Shown: in pieces, positions 39,447 to 49,610 of the stretch
Layout of the letters: each line of letters opens with the position of its first letter
Position numbering within the stretch: position 1 is the first letter of the stretch
Assembly: GCF_024346135.1 (NCBI RefSeq)
Contig: NZ_JAGQCJ010000001.1
Coordinates: 186,001 to 250,000, forward strand
DNA: 64,000 bases
Reading direction: 5' to 3'
Origin: Cyanobium sp. CH-040
Lineage (GTDB): Bacteria; Cyanobacteriota; Cyanobacteriia; PCC-6307; Cyanobiaceae
The notes under the pieces: model-generated
The model's database searches: none
The model's input: the letters and a program-made list of their open reading frames with translations, nothing else
Told to the model about the DNA's origin: nothing
Program-made: the position numbers and the translations under genes

Positions 39447-40300
39447 GCCGCCGGCTGCAGGCGTTCCACCAGCGCCACCAGCGCCACGCCGATCAGGAAC
39501 AGGGCCGTGATCGCTCCACTGAGCAGCAACATCGTCACCGGGTCGGTGGACGGGGTGAGCACGGCGCCGGAGACTGCCGAGATCAGCACCACCCAGCGCC
39601 AGCCGGCGAGCATGGCGCGGGAGCGGATCAGGCCCAGTGCCCCGAGGATCAGCTGCAGCACAGGGAGCTGGAAGGCCAGGGCAGTGGCCACCATCAGCAG
39701 CAGCACGAAGTCGAGGTAGCGCTCGATCGACCAGCTGGGCTCCACCACATCGGCACCGAAGCTCACCAGGAAGCGCAGCGCGGCGGGCACCAGGGCCCAC
39801 CAGGCGAAGGCCAGGCCGGCGGCGAACAGCACCGCGGAGCCGGCCACTGCCGGGGCCACCAGCCGGCGCTCCCGGCGGCTGAGACCGGGCAGCACGAACG
39901 CCAGGATCTCGTACAGCACCCACGGCAGCGCGAAGGTGAGGCCGGCATAGCCGGCCACCTTGAGCGAGACGAACAGGAATTCCCCGGGTGCCAGCTGCAG
40001 GAAGCGGATGCCCTCGGCGGGCATTTCCAGCAGCCGCACCAGCGGCTTCACGAACACCAGCGCCGCCGCGGCACCCACCACCACCGCCAGCAGGCTGCGC
40101 AGCACGCGACGCCGCAGCTCCTCGAGGTGGTCCACCAGGCTCATCTCCACTTCGCCCGGAAACTCGTCTCCGGCCGGCACGGGGATCGGCGGCGGGGCCG
40201 GCAGGACCGTCTGTGGGGATGTCCCGGAACCGGGCCCTGGGGCACCGGAGCGGGTGTCGGACCGGAGGTCGGGCCGGGTATCGGGGGGGGGGCTGGTCAT
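39422..40300 (-). CDS. tatC: Sec-independent protein translocase TatC
   Basis: A 292-residue Tat receptor subunit. The core begins [19 protein letters not shown] and contains [37 protein letters not shown] and the C-terminal helices expected for six membrane segments. An unusual, 45-residue Pro/Ser-rich N-terminal extension precedes the core. It exports folded twin-arginine substrates; PetC and the binding protein at 11072 look like clients. It overlaps the NFACT gene by four bases. Confidence 0.95.
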   Translation of the reverse strand: MTSPPPDTRPDLRSDTRSGAPGPGSGTSPQTVLPAPPPIPVPAGDEFPGEVEMSLVDHLEELRRRVLRSLLAVVVGAAAALVFVKPLVRLLEMPAEGIRFLQLAPGEFLFVSLKVAGYAGLTFALPWVLYEILAFVLPGLSRRERRLVAPAVAGSAVLFAAGLAFAWWALVPAALRFLVSFGADVVEPSWSIERYLDFVLLLMVATALAFQLPVLQLILGALGLIRSRAMLAGWRWVVLISAVSGAVLTPSTDPVTMLLLSGAITALFLIGVALVALVERLQPAAQGNSGVP

Positions 40301-41964
40301 GGCTGCCCTGCTGCCAGGAGGTTAAGGGCCCGCTCCGGTTCGCCCCAGATCACCTCGCCGCCCCGGTGGCGCACCGTGCCCGGAGCGGCGCCGGGGATCC
40401 GCTGCAGCTCCTCCACCGGCACCATCACCACCGGCACCCGTCCATTGGCGCGGCCGCGGCTGAAATGGGCCGCCAGGTCGGCGGCGCACTGCAGGTCGCT
40501 GTCCATGGCGGGAGCTTCGGAACTCTTCAGCACCACATGGCTCCCCGGCAGCTCCTGGGCATGGAACCAGAGGTCGCCGCGTCGCGCCTGGCGGAAGGCG
40601 ATCCACTCGTTCTGACGGTGGTTGCGCCCCACCTGCACGGGGATTCCGGAAGCGCTGCGCAGCTCCAGCGGCCTTGGGCCTTCAGCCTTGGCGCGGGTCT
40701 GGCCCCGCCGCCCGGGCCGGCTGCACACCGACCGTCCCAGCAGGGCATCAAGCTCCTCCTCGATCGCCCGAAGCCCGTCGAGGGTCTCCGCCTGCTCCAG
40801 ATAGGTGAGGCTGTCTGCGAGTGCAGCCAGGTGCCGCTGGTGCAGCTCGATCCTGGCGGTGATCGCGGCGGCGGAGCGGCGCAGCTTGCGGGCCTTGCGG
40901 TAGAGCTTCTGGGCCTCTTCGATGCAGGAGCGCTCGGGCTGCCGCTGGCTGAGCAGGGCATCGGCCCGGCGCTGCAGCTCCTCGGCGCCGGGGACGGCCG
41001 CCAGCAGGGCCTGCTGCTCCCGGAGCTGGCCACTCTCCCGCTGCCGCAGGCGTTCCAGGTGCTGGCGGATGTGCTGGCGCTGCTGCTGAAGCTGCTGCCG
41101 GGCCAGGTGGTCGCGGTAGTAGGCGGCCAGGGCCCGGTTGATGGCCAGTCCGTCCGCGGACCCCGCGCCACCCTCCTGCCCCCAGCAGGCATAGCCTCCG
41201 TCCAGGGTGCGCCAGCCGAAGCGATCCCCCGCCAGGGTCTCCAGCCAGGTGCGCCAGCGCTCCCAGAGCTGGGTCCATTGCGCGGCGTCGAGGCTGTCCA
41301 CCTTCCGCTCGAGCCAGCCCTGCGGTGCCAGCTGGGCGGCCAGGGCGGGGCTGATCCCCTGGTAGGCATCGCGCAGGGCCTGGCCGAGGGGCAGGGGCAG
41401 CAGCGTCAGCCGCCTCTGCCAGCTGGCGAAGCCCTCCTCCAGGCTGGGCGGTTCCCCGCTGAGGGGTGGTGGCGACTGGTAGGGATCGCCGGTGCCGATC
41501 GGCCGCAGCCGCGACTGGCTGGCTTTCACCTGCCGGGCCAGCGCCACCACCTGCCGGTCTTCATCCAGAAGGAACAGGTTGCTGTGTCGTCCCATCAGCT
41601 CCGCCACCAGCCAGCGCTGCACGGGCTCGCCCGGGCGACGGGCGAACCCCAGCTCCACCACCCGTTCCCAGCCAGGCTGATCAATGCGGATGAGCGCCAG
41701 GCCGCGCAGGGCGTGCTGCAACTGCTGGGCCAGGGTGCTGCCCTCCCCCTGGCGTGGCGGCGTGTCGATGGTGTGCACCCGTGCCGCCTCGGCCTGCCAG
41801 CTCAGCTCCAGCCAGTTCATGCCCTGCAGGTGGCGCAGGCCGATCTGGATGCTCTGGCCCGTGTCCTGCTGCGCCTTTTCGAACCGGCTCGGCAGCAGCA
41901 CCGCCCGCCACTCCCAGAGCACCGCCCTGAGGCTGGTGAGATCCATCGGCTGCAGCCTCGCCAT
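40297..41964 (-). CDS. NFACT (Rqc2/FbpA-like) RNA-binding protein
   Basis: A 555-residue NFACT family protein. The N-terminal domain starts [14 protein letters not shown], a central coiled coil spans roughly residues 270-420 (long Gln/Arg/Leu-rich helices), and the C-terminal NFACT-R segment shows [19 protein letters not shown]. In bacteria this family (RqcH) tags stalled nascent chains on 50S subunits with alanine. In older annotation it is called fibronectin-binding. The start at 41964 is probable; an internal ATG at 41946 is equally plausible. It is divergent from gmk. Confidence 0.85.
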   Translation of the reverse strand: MARLQPMDLTSLRAVLWEWRAVLLPSRFEKAQQDTGQSIQIGLRHLQGMNWLELSWQAEAARVHTIDTPPRQGEGSTLAQQLQHALRGLALIRIDQPGWERVVELGFARRPGEPVQRWLVAELMGRHSNLFLLDEDRQVVALARQVKASQSRLRPIGTGDPYQSPPPLSGEPPSLEEGFASWQRRLTLLPLPLGQALRDAYQGISPALAAQLAPQGWLERKVDSLDAAQWTQLWERWRTWLETLAGDRFGWRTLDGGYACWGQEGGAGSADGLAINRALAAYYRDHLARQQLQQQRQHIRQHLERLRQRESGQLREQQALLAAVPGAEELQRRADALLSQRQPERSCIEEAQKLYRKARKLRRSAAAITARIELHQRHLAALADSLTYLEQAETLDGLRAIEEELDALLGRSVCSRPGRRGQTRAKAEGPRPLELRSASGIPVQVGRNHRQNEWIAFRQARRGDLWFHAQELPGSHVVLKSSEAPAMDSDLQCAADLAAHFSRGRANGRVPVVMVPVEELQRIPGAAPGTVRHRGGEVIWGEPERALNLLAAGQP

Positions 41965-42024
41965 CACCTGCGCCGGAGAGCTCCGCACCGGCTTCTACTC
42001 TGCAGCCCAGCCTCCAGCGCCGCG

Positions 42025-42612
42025 ATGGCACGCCTCACCGTGATCACGGGTCCCAGCGGGGTGGGCAAGGGCACCCTGGTGCGCCAGCTGCTCGCGCGGC
42101 ACCCCCAGATCTGGCTGTCGGTGTCGGCCACCACCCGTTCGCCGCGACCCGGAGAGGTGGACGGCGAGAGTTACTTCTTTCTGGGCCGGGAGGACTTCGA
42201 GCAGCGGGTGCGCGCCGGAGGATTCCTGGAGTGGGCCGAATTCGCCGGCAACCTCTACGGCACTCCGCGCCAGGCGGTGGAGGACCACCTGGCGCAGGGC
42301 CGGCCGGTGCTGCTGGAGATCGAACTGGAGGGCGCCCGCCAGGTGCGGCGCACCTTTCCCGCTGCGTTCCAGCTGTTCATCAAGCCACCCTGCTTCGCAG
42401 AGCTGGAGCGCCGCATCCGCGGCCGCGGCACCGACAGTGATGCCGCCATCGGGCAGCGTCTGGAACGCGCCCGGGTGGAGCTGGCCGCCGAGGAGGAATT
42501 CGACGCCGTGCTGGTGAACGACGACCTTGGGGAGGCCTGCGAGCAACTGGAGCGGCTCATGCACCTGACCAGCAAAAAGCCCCCCATCGGGGGGGCTTCA
42601 GCTGCCGGCTAA
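42025..42612 (+). CDS. gmk: Guanylate kinase
   Basis: A 195-residue enzyme that phosphorylates GMP to GDP. P-loop GPSGVGKGT, the GMP-binding [19 protein letters not shown] and [11 protein letters not shown] segments are complete. The last 13 codons overlap a strong hairpin that serves the opposite strand (see 42577-42598), giving an unusual [12 protein letters not shown] tail. It is divergent from the NFACT gene (60 bases between the starts). Confidence 0.95.
   Translation: MARLTVITGPSGVGKGTLVRQLLARHPQIWLSVSATTRSPRPGEVDGESYFFLGREDFEQRVRAGGFLEWAEFAGNLYGTPRQAVEDHLAQGRPVLLEIELEGARQVRRTFPAAFQLFIKPPCFAELERRIRGRGTDSDAAIGQRLERARVELAAEEEFDAVLVNDDLGEACEQLERLMHLTSKKPPIGGASAAG
42577..42598 (-). terminator. 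Rho-independent terminator of psaF-psaJ, inside gmk
   Basis: AAGCCCCCC-ATCG-GGGGGGCTT is a perfect 9-bp stem. Read on the minus strand the right arm is followed by more Ts (TTTTTGC), a classical intrinsic terminator, placed 68 bases after the psaJ stop. On the plus strand no T-run follows, so it should not stop gmk. It is the best intrinsic terminator in the window. Confidence 0.85.
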
Positions 42613-42665
42613 CTGGGAAGACCGGAAGGCTGACGGGCTGACGGGAGAATCCCGTGTCAGAGCGG

Positions 42666-42773
42666 TCAGAAGATCAGGTCGGGGAAGAAGCGGAAAACCT
42701 CGATGGTGATGCCTGCGGTGAGGGTGAACCAGAGGGCAGCAACGACGGGGGCGGTGGTGAGGAATTTCTTCAT
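42666..42773 (-). CDS. psaJ: Photosystem I subunit IX (PsaJ)
   Basis: A 35-residue single-helix membrane protein. [20 protein letters not shown] followed by [14 protein letters not shown] is the standard PsaJ sequence. It sits beside PsaF in photosystem I and helps bind chlorophylls and stabilise PsaF. It lies 11 bases after psaF in the same operon. The ATG at 42773 gives the usual length. Confidence 0.97.
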   Translation of the reverse strand: MKKFLTTAPVVAALWFTLTAGITIEVFRFFPDLIF

Positions 42774-42784
42774 GGTTCCAGCAA

Positions 42785-43282
42785 TCAGCGGGGGGAGACG
42801 GTGACTTTGGAGTCGGCTTCGATCATCTTTCCGCCGACGAACTCGTTGAAGGCGGCCAGAGGCCACACGGCAGCGGCCAGGGTGGTCTTGAACGCCAGGG
42901 GCATGTCGATCTGGATCTCCTTCATGGTGGCGTCCTTGCCTGCGCGGGCGGCGATCAGGTAGCCGCGGCCGGCCCAGCCGATCGTGCCGGCGATGTAGAG
43001 GAACAGGAGGCCCGGGATCAGGAAATCACCGGCATGGCTCCAGCGGCCGTCCACGATCAGGTGGGGCAGGCCATCGGTTCCGCAGAGGGCCTGGCTGTAA
43101 TGCTCGAAGCGTGCCTTGGCCTGAGCCGTCTGGGCGCCGGCGGCACGCTGCTGGAAGCGGGCGTTCTCGGCGCAGGGGGTGAGTCCGGCAACGGATGCGT
43201 CGGCATGGGCGGCGGGCGCCAGGCCGAAGACCAGGAAGGCGGAGAGCAGAACCGCGCACAGGCGGGGGAGGAGACGTCGCAT
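42785..43282 (-). CDS. psaF: Photosystem I subunit III (PsaF)
   Basis: A 165-residue precursor. The signal peptide ends AAHA; the mature lumenal part begins [10 protein letters not shown] and has a second cysteine in [19 protein letters not shown], which forms the PsaF disulfide. Then come the membrane segment and [14 protein letters not shown]. It docks plastocyanin or cytochrome c6. It is cotranscribed with psaJ and divergent from tsaD with only 49 bases between starts, so the psaF promoter must lie at or within the 5' end of tsaD. Confidence 0.97.
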   Translation of the reverse strand: MRRLLPRLCAVLLSAFLVFGLAPAAHADASVAGLTPCAENARFQQRAAGAQTAQAKARFEHYSQALCGTDGLPHLIVDGRWSHAGDFLIPGLLFLYIAGTIGWAGRGYLIAARAGKDATMKEIQIDMPLAFKTTLAAAVWPLAAFNEFVGGKMIEADSKVTVSPR

Positions 43283-43331
43283 CGCGGTGCAGGATGTCAC
43301 GAGCGGACAGTAGGGGCGCTGCAGCGGCACC

Positions 43332-44405
43332 ATGGCAACGGTTCTGGCCCTCGAAACAAGTTGTGACGAGTCGGCCGCCGCCATCGTGCGCGACCGCACG
43401 GTGCTGGCCAGCGCGGTGGCCTCCCAGGTGGAGGAACATGCCCGCTGGGGCGGGGTGGTGCCCGAGATCGCCTCCCGCCGTCATGTGGAGGCGCTGCCCC
43501 AGCTGATCGAGTCGGTGTGTGAACGCAGCGGCCTGCGGCCCGCCGAGGTGGACGCCATCGCTGCCACCGCTGCGCCGGGGCTGGTGGGGGCGCTGCTGGT
43601 GGCGTCGGTCACCGGCCGCACCCTGGCCCGTCTGCATGGCAAGCCGTTCCTGGCGGTGCACCACCTGGAGGGCCATCTGGCCTCGGTGCAGCTGGGCGAG
43701 CCTCTGCCACCGGGGCCCTACCTGGTGCTGCTGGTGAGCGGCGGGCACACCGAACTGGTGCGGGTGGAGGGTCCGGGCCGCTACGAGCGCCTGGGCCGCA
43801 GCCATGACGACGCGGCCGGCGAGGCCTTCGACAAGGTGGCGCGCCTGCTGGGGCTGGGCTATCCCGGCGGACCGGCCATCCAGGCGGCGGCGCTGGCGGG
43901 GGACCCCCATCGGTTTCGCCTGCCCCGGGGCCGGGTGTCCCGGCCCGGTGGGGGCTTCTTCCCCTACGACTTCAGCTTCAGCGGCCTCAAGACGGCCATG
44001 CTGCGGCTGGTGCGCAGCATGGAGACCGAGGCGGCTGGCCCGGCAGCAGGCCACCCCCTGCCCCTGGCCGATCTGGCCGCCAGCTTCGAGCAGGCCGTGG
44101 CCGAGGTGCTCGTCGAGCGCAGCTGCCGCTGTGCCCTGGAGCAGGGCCTGGGAACCCTTGTGCTGGTGGGGGGTGTCGCTGCCAACCGCCGCCTGCGCGC
44201 GCTGCTGGAGGAGCGCTGCCGGCGCGAGGGCCTGCAGTGGCGGGTGGCGCCCCTGGCCTACTGCACCGACAACGCCGCCATGATTGGCGTGGCGGCCTGT
44301 GAGCGCCTGGAGCGTGGGCTGCGCAGCGCGATCGACCTGGGCGTGGCCGCCCGCCTGCCGCTGGAGCAGGCCGCCTGCCTCTACGAGGCGCCAGCGCCCT
44401 TCTGA
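43332..44405 (+). CDS. tsaD: tRNA N6-adenosine threonylcarbamoyltransferase
   Basis: A 357-residue ASKHA-fold enzyme that, with TsaB/TsaE, transfers threonylcarbamoyl to A37 of ANN-decoding tRNAs. [14 protein letters not shown] at the start, [17 protein letters not shown], the metal-ligand [21 protein letters not shown] and [10 protein letters not shown] are conserved. Full length. It is divergent from psaF. Confidence 0.95.
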   Translation: MATVLALETSCDESAAAIVRDRTVLASAVASQVEEHARWGGVVPEIASRRHVEALPQLIESVCERSGLRPAEVDAIAATAAPGLVGALLVASVTGRTLARLHGKPFLAVHHLEGHLASVQLGEPLPPGPYLVLLVSGGHTELVRVEGPGRYERLGRSHDDAAGEAFDKVARLLGLGYPGGPAIQAAALAGDPHRFRLPRGRVSRPGGGFFPYDFSFSGLKTAMLRLVRSMETEAAGPAAGHPLPLADLAASFEQAVAEVLVERSCRCALEQGLGTLVLVGGVAANRRLRALLEERCRREGLQWRVAPLAYCTDNAAMIGVAACERLERGLRSAIDLGVAARLPLEQAACLYEAPAPF

Positions 44406-44438
44406 GCTCACTAGGGTGAGGTGCCACGCGCCCCTGCC

Positions 44439-44645
44439 ATGGCCAGCGCAGACACCGTTGAGCCCGCTGACGCGCCGGCGGGGGACAGCCCGGCGGCTGA
44501 CGCGGAACCCGTGAGCAGCACCGAACTCAACGCCTGGAGGCGTGGATTCACGCCTCAGGCGGAGATCTGGAACGGCCGTCTGGCCATGCTCGGCCTCTCC
44601 GTCGGCCTCACCGTGCTGCTGATCGCCCGTCTGGCCGCCCGCTAG
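44439..44645 (+). CDS. hli: High-light-inducible protein (Hli/Scp, one-helix CAB family)
   Basis: A 68-residue protein: an acidic Ala-rich N-terminus and a single chlorophyll-binding membrane helix, FTPQAEIWNGRLAMLGLSVG, with the ExxNGRxAM motif of CAB/ELIP proteins. It protects photosystems under excess light. The ATG at 44439 is used; an upstream start at 44421 lacks support. The stop TAG shares the tetranucleotide CTAG with the pilT stop on the other strand. Confidence 0.93.
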   Translation: MASADTVEPADAPAGDSPAADAEPVSSTELNAWRRGFTPQAEIWNGRLAMLGLSVGLTVLLIARLAAR

Positions 44646-45781
44646 GCGGTGCGTCCCCGCAGCGCCTGCAGCAGTTCCGAAGGCTTGAGACTCTGGGCGA
44701 TGGCCTCCTCGGGGGTCACGCGCCCGGCTTGCACCAGCTCCAGCAGCGACTGGTTCGCCGTCACCATGCCGTCGAAGCGGCTGCGGCGCATGATCTCCTC
44801 GATCTCATCCAGCTCGCCCCGCTGGATGTAGTCCTTGCAGGCATCGGTGTTGATCAGGATGTCCTGGTAGACGGTGCGATCTCCGTCGGTCGTCTTGATC
44901 AGCCCCTGGGCGATCACGGCCAGCAGGGTCTCGGAGATCGCCTCGCGCACCGTGTGCTGTTCGTTGGGGGGGTGCATGCCCAGTACCCGCTCCACCGTCT
45001 TGATGGCCGAGTTGGTGTGCAGGGTGCCCAGCACCAGCTGGCCGGTCTGGGAGGCCTCGATGGCCGTGGCGAGGGTGAGGCGGTCGCGGATCTCGCCGAT
45101 CAGGATCACGTCCGGGTCCTCCCGCATCGAGGCCCGCAGGGCATTGTGGAACTGCAGCGTGTGCTGGCCCACCTGGCGCTGACGGATCAGCGACTCACGG
45201 CTCTGATGCACGTATTCGATCGGGTCCTCGATCGTGACGACGTGCCGGTACATGTTGCGGTTGATCCAGTCGATCATCGCCGCCAGGGTGGTGGTCTTGC
45301 CGCAGCCGGTGGGTCCGGTCACCAGCACCATCCCCTTGGGCCGGGTGCAGAGTTCGCTGAGCACCGCCGGCATGCCCAGGTCGTCGAGGGTGGGCACCTG
45401 GTGCGGGATCAGGCGCAGCACCATGGCGGGGCCGCGCAGGGTGTCGAGCAGGTTGATGCGCACCCGCACGAAGGGAAAGGTGTGGGCGCCGTCGAATTCC
45501 TTGTGGCGCAGGAACGCCTCGATGTCCTCGGGGCTGAGGATCTCGCGCAGCCAGCGGTGGAAGGTCTCGCTGTCGGTGGCCGGCCAGCCGGTGCGCACCA
45601 TGGTGCCGCGCGAGCGGTAGCGGGGCTCCTCACCCACACCCACATGCACGTCGGAGTACTGCCGCTCGTTGGCGAGCTGCACCATGGCCTGGAGGTCGGG
45701 GGGCTGCCCGCCGAAGCTGGCCGTGGGTGCCAGCGCCGGGGGCGGCGGCAGGGGCGAGAGAGGCAGCGGAGAGGTCGTCAT
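44642..45781 (-). CDS. pilT: Type IV pilus retraction ATPase PilT family
   Basis: A 379-residue secretion ATPase. Walker A GPTGCGKTTT, the Asp box, VILIGEIRD (Walker B) and LGTLHTNSAIKTVERVLG (His box) are complete, with the PilT-type C-terminal DYIQRGELDEIEEIMRR. It would retract type IV pili for motility, adhesion or DNA uptake. The N-terminal 20 residues are Pro-rich and variable. No other pilus genes adjoin. It is tail-to-tail with hli, sharing CTAG, and head-to-head with wecB. Confidence 0.92.
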   Translation of the reverse strand: MTTSPLPLSPLPPPPALAPTASFGGQPPDLQAMVQLANERQYSDVHVGVGEEPRYRSRGTMVRTGWPATDSETFHRWLREILSPEDIEAFLRHKEFDGAHTFPFVRVRINLLDTLRGPAMVLRLIPHQVPTLDDLGMPAVLSELCTRPKGMVLVTGPTGCGKTTTLAAMIDWINRNMYRHVVTIEDPIEYVHQSRESLIRQRQVGQHTLQFHNALRASMREDPDVILIGEIRDRLTLATAIEASQTGQLVLGTLHTNSAIKTVERVLGMHPPNEQHTVREAISETLLAVIAQGLIKTTDGDRTVYQDILINTDACKDYIQRGELDEIEEIMRRSRFDGMVTANQSLLELVQAGRVTPEEAIAQSLKPSELLQALRGRTA

Positions 45782-45892
45782 CGGAGACCACCGATATGAC
45801 GCAGCTTGGCGGCTTCCGGCCGCTCTGTCAGCCCCTGGTTCCGCCCCGCGCGCGCTCCGTAGGATCCGCCGGTCCGCCAGCGCCCCTCTCCG

Positions 45893-47029
45893 GTGTCCCA
45901 GCCCCTGGTCACGATCGTGCTCGGCACCCGGCCCGAGGCGATCAAGCTGGCCCCGGTGATCCGCGCCTTTCAGGAGGCCGGCGACTTCCGCACCCGGGTG
46001 GTGCTCACCGGCCAGCACCGCGAGATGGTGAGCCAGGTGATGGAGCTGTTCGGCCTGACGGCCGACCACGATCTTGCATTGATGGCGCCCCAGCAGACCC
46101 TCACCCACATCACCTGCGCCGCCCTGCAGGGCCTCAAGGAGGAGTTCGCCGATCACCGCCCCGAGCTGGTGCTGGTGCAGGGCGACACCACCACCGCCTT
46201 TGCCTCCGCCCTGGCCGCCTTCTACGAACAGATTCCGGTGGGCCACGTGGAAGCCGGCCTGCGCACCGACAACCTGCTCGACCCGTTCCCCGAGGAGGCC
46301 AACCGGCGACTGATCTCCCAGCTGGCCCAGCTGCACTTCGCCCCCACCGCGCGTTCGGCGGCCAACTGCCGCGCGTCGGGGGTGGTGGGCGAGGTGCTCA
46401 CCACCGGCAACACGGTGATCGATGCCCTCCTGCAGATGGCCGATCAGGCGCCCGCCTACGAGCTGGCCGGCCTGGACTGGCAGGGCCAGCGGGTGATCCT
46501 GGCCACGGTGCACCGGCGCGAGAACTGGGGCGAGCGACTGCAGTCGATCGGGGCGGGCTTCCTGCAGCTGCTGGAGCGTTTTCCAGACACCGCCCTGCTG
46601 CTGCCCCTGCACCGCAATCCCACCGTGCGCGAGCCGTTGCAGGCCCTGCTCGGCAGCCACCCGCGGGCCTTCCTCACCGAACCCCTCGACTACGGCCAGC
46701 TGGTGGCGGCCATGCGCGGCTGCACCCTGGTGCTCACCGATTCCGGCGGCCTGCAGGAGGAGGCGCCGGCGCTGGGCAAGCCGGTGCTGGTGCTGCGCCG
46801 CACCACCGAGCGACCCGAGGCCGTGGAGGCGGGCACGGCCCGCCTGATCGGCACGGGCACGGACGACATCGTGGCCGAGGCCAGCCGGCTGCTCAGCGAG
46901 CCGGAGGCCTACGGGGCGATGGCGCGCGCCCACAACCCCTTCGGCGACGGCCGGGCCTCGGGCCGGATCGTGGAGGCGGCCCGGCGCTTCCTCAGCGGCG
47001 GCGCCGGGACCAGGGCGGCAGGTCGATGA
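45893..47029 (+). CDS. wecB: UDP-N-acetylglucosamine 2-epimerase (non-hydrolysing)
   Basis: A 378-residue GT-B fold enzyme converting UDP-GlcNAc to UDP-ManNAc for surface polysaccharide. VTIVLGTRPEAIKLAPVI, VQGDTTTAFASALAAFY, HVEAGLRT, TVHRRENWGERL and TDSGGLQEEAPALGKPVL are the family hallmarks. The GTG at 45893 gives the standard length. The 3' end overlaps the convergent HlyD-type gene by 38 bases. Confidence 0.95.
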   Translation: MSQPLVTIVLGTRPEAIKLAPVIRAFQEAGDFRTRVVLTGQHREMVSQVMELFGLTADHDLALMAPQQTLTHITCAALQGLKEEFADHRPELVLVQGDTTTAFASALAAFYEQIPVGHVEAGLRTDNLLDPFPEEANRRLISQLAQLHFAPTARSAANCRASGVVGEVLTTGNTVIDALLQMADQAPAYELAGLDWQGQRVILATVHRRENWGERLQSIGAGFLQLLERFPDTALLLPLHRNPTVREPLQALLGSHPRAFLTEPLDYGQLVAAMRGCTLVLTDSGGLQEEAPALGKPVLVLRRTTERPEAVEAGTARLIGTGTDDIVAEASRLLSEPEAYGAMARAHNPFGDGRASGRIVEAARRFLSGGAGTRAAGR

Positions 47030-48197
47030 ACACCCGGGTGCCGGGTTCCAGCCCGGACAGGATCTGGGTGTCTCGCCCGCCGCTGATGCCCAGCTCCACC
47101 GGCTGGAAGCGGGGCTGACGGTCCTTGTCCACCAGCAGCACGCCCGGACGCCCCTCCTCGGTGACGATCGCCACCGTGGGCACCAGGGTCCGGGCCTGTA
47201 CGGCACCCGTCTGGAAGCCCACGTCAGCAGTCATGCCGATGCGCAGATCCGGCTGGGGCTCGGGGAATTCCAGAAACACATCGAAGGAGGTGACGTTGTT
47301 CAGCTTCACGGCCCTGGGGGTGATCCGCCGCACGCGCGCCGCGAAGCTGCGCTCGGGGAAGGCATCGACCCTCACCTGGGCGGGCTGGCCCACGCTGATC
47401 CGGCCGATGTCGCTCTCGGGCACCTTCGCCACCACCTCCAGTCCCTGGGAGAGCTCCACGATCGAGGAGCTGGTGGCGCCGGCCGTGGCCGAAGCCGTGG
47501 TGGTGGGGGTGACGAAGGATCCGGGGTCGGCGAAGCGCTGGCTGATCACGCCGTCGAAGGGGGCCCGCACGATCAGCTCCTGCTGCTCCACCCGGCGGGC
47601 CTCGAGGCGCTGGCGGGCGGCCTGCACCGCCGCCAGATCCACCTCATAGGTGCTGCGCACCGCGTTGTAGTCGCTGAGGCTGATGGCGCGCTCGCGGAAC
47701 AGCCGTTCGTTGCGCTCCAGTTCACTGCGGCTGCGGGCCAGCTGGGCCTCCGCGGAGCGCAGCTGGGCCTTCAGTTCACTGAGGCGCTCGTTCAGATCTC
47801 CGGCGTCCATGCGGGCCAGGGGCTGGCCGCGGCGCACCACATCCCCCTCCTCGACCAGCAGCTCCTCGAGCACCCCCTGGCGCTTGGGACTGACATTCAC
47901 CCGCTGCTCGGCCTCCAGCTCGCCGGAGGCGCTCACCACGCCGGGGAGCTCGCCGGAGGTGGCCAGGGCCGTGTAGGCACCCAGATCGGCCTCGCGGGGA
48001 CCGCGCTGGCGCTGCCAGATCCCCACCCCGGCCAGGACGGCCACCAGCACCGCGGCAGCCGCCCACAGCCGTGGCTGCCGCCAGGGCGGTGGCGCGTCGG
48101 GGCGCCGCAGCGGCGTGGGGCCGCTGGCGGCGGCGCTGACGGGCGCGACCCGGCGCAGGGGGGTGAGCGTGGGAATCGGGTTGCCTGCCGCTCGCAC
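46992..48197 (-). CDS. HlyD/MacA/DevB-type membrane fusion protein
   Basis: A 401-residue periplasmic adaptor. A Pro-rich cytoplasmic N-terminus and one membrane helix (LWAAAAVLVAVLAGVGIW, about residues 44-61) are followed by a lipoyl half (GVLEELLVEEGDVVRRGQPL), a coiled-coil hairpin (about residues 118-185) and the second lipoyl half (ELIVRAPFDGVISQRFADPG). It would bridge an inner-membrane ABC or RND pump to the outer membrane. No pump gene is adjacent; the MacB/DevA-type ATPase at 3611-4306 could be a partner. The start is a GTG at 48197. It overlaps wecB by 38 bases. Confidence 0.85.
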   Translation of the reverse strand: MRAAGNPIPTLTPLRRVAPVSAAASGPTPLRRPDAPPPWRQPRLWAAAAVLVAVLAGVGIWQRQRGPREADLGAYTALATSGELPGVVSASGELEAEQRVNVSPKRQGVLEELLVEEGDVVRRGQPLARMDAGDLNERLSELKAQLRSAEAQLARSRSELERNERLFRERAISLSDYNAVRSTYEVDLAAVQAARQRLEARRVEQQELIVRAPFDGVISQRFADPGSFVTPTTTASATAGATSSSIVELSQGLEVVAKVPESDIGRISVGQPAQVRVDAFPERSFAARVRRITPRAVKLNNVTSFDVFLEFPEPQPDLRIGMTADVGFQTGAVQARTLVPTVAIVTEEGRPGVLLVDKDRQPRFQPVELGISGGRDTQILSGLEPGTRVFIDLPPWSRRRR

Positions 48198-48274
48198 CAG
48201 TTTCGCGGTTCGGGCGCAGCTCCGGCGGGGCGGCCACGGTTCGGCCGGTGCCGGACGCTCCGTAGATTCCAGCC

Positions 48275-49366
48275 ATGCTCAAAGCCGGAATCGTCGGACT
48301 GCCCAACGTGGGCAAGTCGACCCTGTTCAACGCCCTGGTGGCCAACGCCCAGGCGGAGGCCGCCAACTATCCCTTCTGCACCATCGAGCCCAACTCGGGC
48401 GTGGTGGCCGTGCCCGACCCGCGGCTCGACCGGCTGGCGGTGCTCAGTGCGAGCAGGGAGATCGTGCCCACCCGGGTGGAGTTCGTGGACATCGCCGGCC
48501 TGGTGAAGGGCGCCAGCCAGGGCGAGGGTCTGGGCAACAAGTTCCTGGCCAACATCCGCGAGGTGGACGCGATCGTGCACGTCGTGCGCTGCTTCGAGAA
48601 CGACGACGTCATCCACGTGAGCGGTTCGGTGGATCCGGTGCGTGATGCCGAGGTGATCAACCTGGAGCTGGGTCTGGCGGATCTGGCCCAGGTGGAGAAG
48701 CGGCGCGAGCGTCTCAGGAAGCAGCTGCGCACCAGCACCGAGGCCCAGGCCGAGGACGCCGCCCTGGAGCGCATCCAGCAGGCCCTGGAAGCCGGTGGTG
48801 CCGCCCGCACCGTGCCCCTGAGCGCGGAGGAGGGGGCCTTGGTGAAGCCCCTTGGGCTGCTCACCGCCAAGCCGATCATCTACGCCACCAATGTGAGCGA
48901 AGACGACCTGGCCGCAGGCAACGCCCACTGCGAGGCGGTGGCGGCGCTGGCGGAGAAGGAGGGCGCCGGCACGGTGCGCATCAGCGCCCAGGTGGAGGCC
49001 GAGCTGATCGAGCTGCCCGAGGAGGACCGGGCTGAGTTTCTGGCCGGTCTTGGCGTGGAGGAGGGCGGCCTGCAGAGCCTGATCCGCGCCACCTACAGCC
49101 TGCTGGGGCTGCGCACCTACTTCACCACCGGTGAGAAGGAGACCCGCGCCTGGACGATCAGGGCGGGCATGACCGCTCCCCAGGCGGCCGGGGTGATCCA
49201 CACCGATTTCGAGCGCGGCTTCATCCGCGCCCAGACGATCGGCTATGCCCAGCTGCTGGAGGCCGGTTCCCTGGCCGAGGCCCGCAACAGGGGCTGGCTG
49301 CGGGCGGAGGGCAAGGAGTACGTGGTGGCCGAGGGCGACGTGATGGAGTTCCTGTTCAACGTCTAG
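48275..49366 (+). CDS. ychF: Redox-regulated ATPase/GTPase YchF
   Basis: A 363-residue Obg-family P-loop protein. [28 protein letters not shown] and [19 protein letters not shown] are diagnostic, and the C-terminal TGS-like domain contains [21 protein letters not shown] and [11 protein letters not shown]. The fourth motif (TNVS in place of NKxD) fits the ATP preference of YchF. It is ribosome associated. It is divergent from the HlyD-type gene. Confidence 0.95.
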   Translation: MLKAGIVGLPNVGKSTLFNALVANAQAEAANYPFCTIEPNSGVVAVPDPRLDRLAVLSASREIVPTRVEFVDIAGLVKGASQGEGLGNKFLANIREVDAIVHVVRCFENDDVIHVSGSVDPVRDAEVINLELGLADLAQVEKRRERLRKQLRTSTEAQAEDAALERIQQALEAGGAARTVPLSAEEGALVKPLGLLTAKPIIYATNVSEDDLAAGNAHCEAVAALAEKEGAGTVRISAQVEAELIELPEEDRAEFLAGLGVEEGGLQSLIRATYSLLGLRTYFTTGEKETRAWTIRAGMTAPQAAGVIHTDFERGFIRAQTIGYAQLLEAGSLAEARNRGWLRAEGKEYVVAEGDVMEFLFNV

Positions 49367-49415
49367 GGCGCCGCCCGGGTCGTCGGCCAGAATCGCTGCA
49401 GAGCCGGTGGCCGCC

Positions 49416-49610
49416 ATGACCCAAGCCAACAACCCTTCCCCACCGGCAGCCAGTGGGGAGCCCGTGGCCCATCCCCACGATTTCGACGTGCAGAAGGACC
49501 TGCACCGCCGGATCCGCAACGACCCTGACTACGACGACTGGGAATACGGCACCGAGCCGCTGCCCCACGAGGCCTGGGTCAAGCGGGGCGACTCTGGGGC
49601 CGGGGCCTGA
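49416..49610 (+). CDS. Small conserved-looking protein of unknown function
   Basis: A 64-residue acidic, soluble protein. The C-terminal half (HRRIRNDPDYDDWEYGTEPL, then PHEAWVKRGD) is rich in aromatic and acidic residues and looks like a real folded segment or binding motif. It starts 50 bases after ychF. Its 3' end overlaps the convergent MFS gene by 32 bases. I do not recognise a family. Confidence 0.6.
   Translation: MTQANNPSPPAASGEPVAHPHDFDVQKDLHRRIRNDPDYDDWEYGTEPLPHEAWVKRGDSGAGA

Noticed and set aside
45620-45650. Yfr1-like ACTCCTCAC motif
   Set aside because: The similar CTCCTCACCCACACC stretch lies inside pilT coding sequence and lacks the flanking stems of Yfr1.
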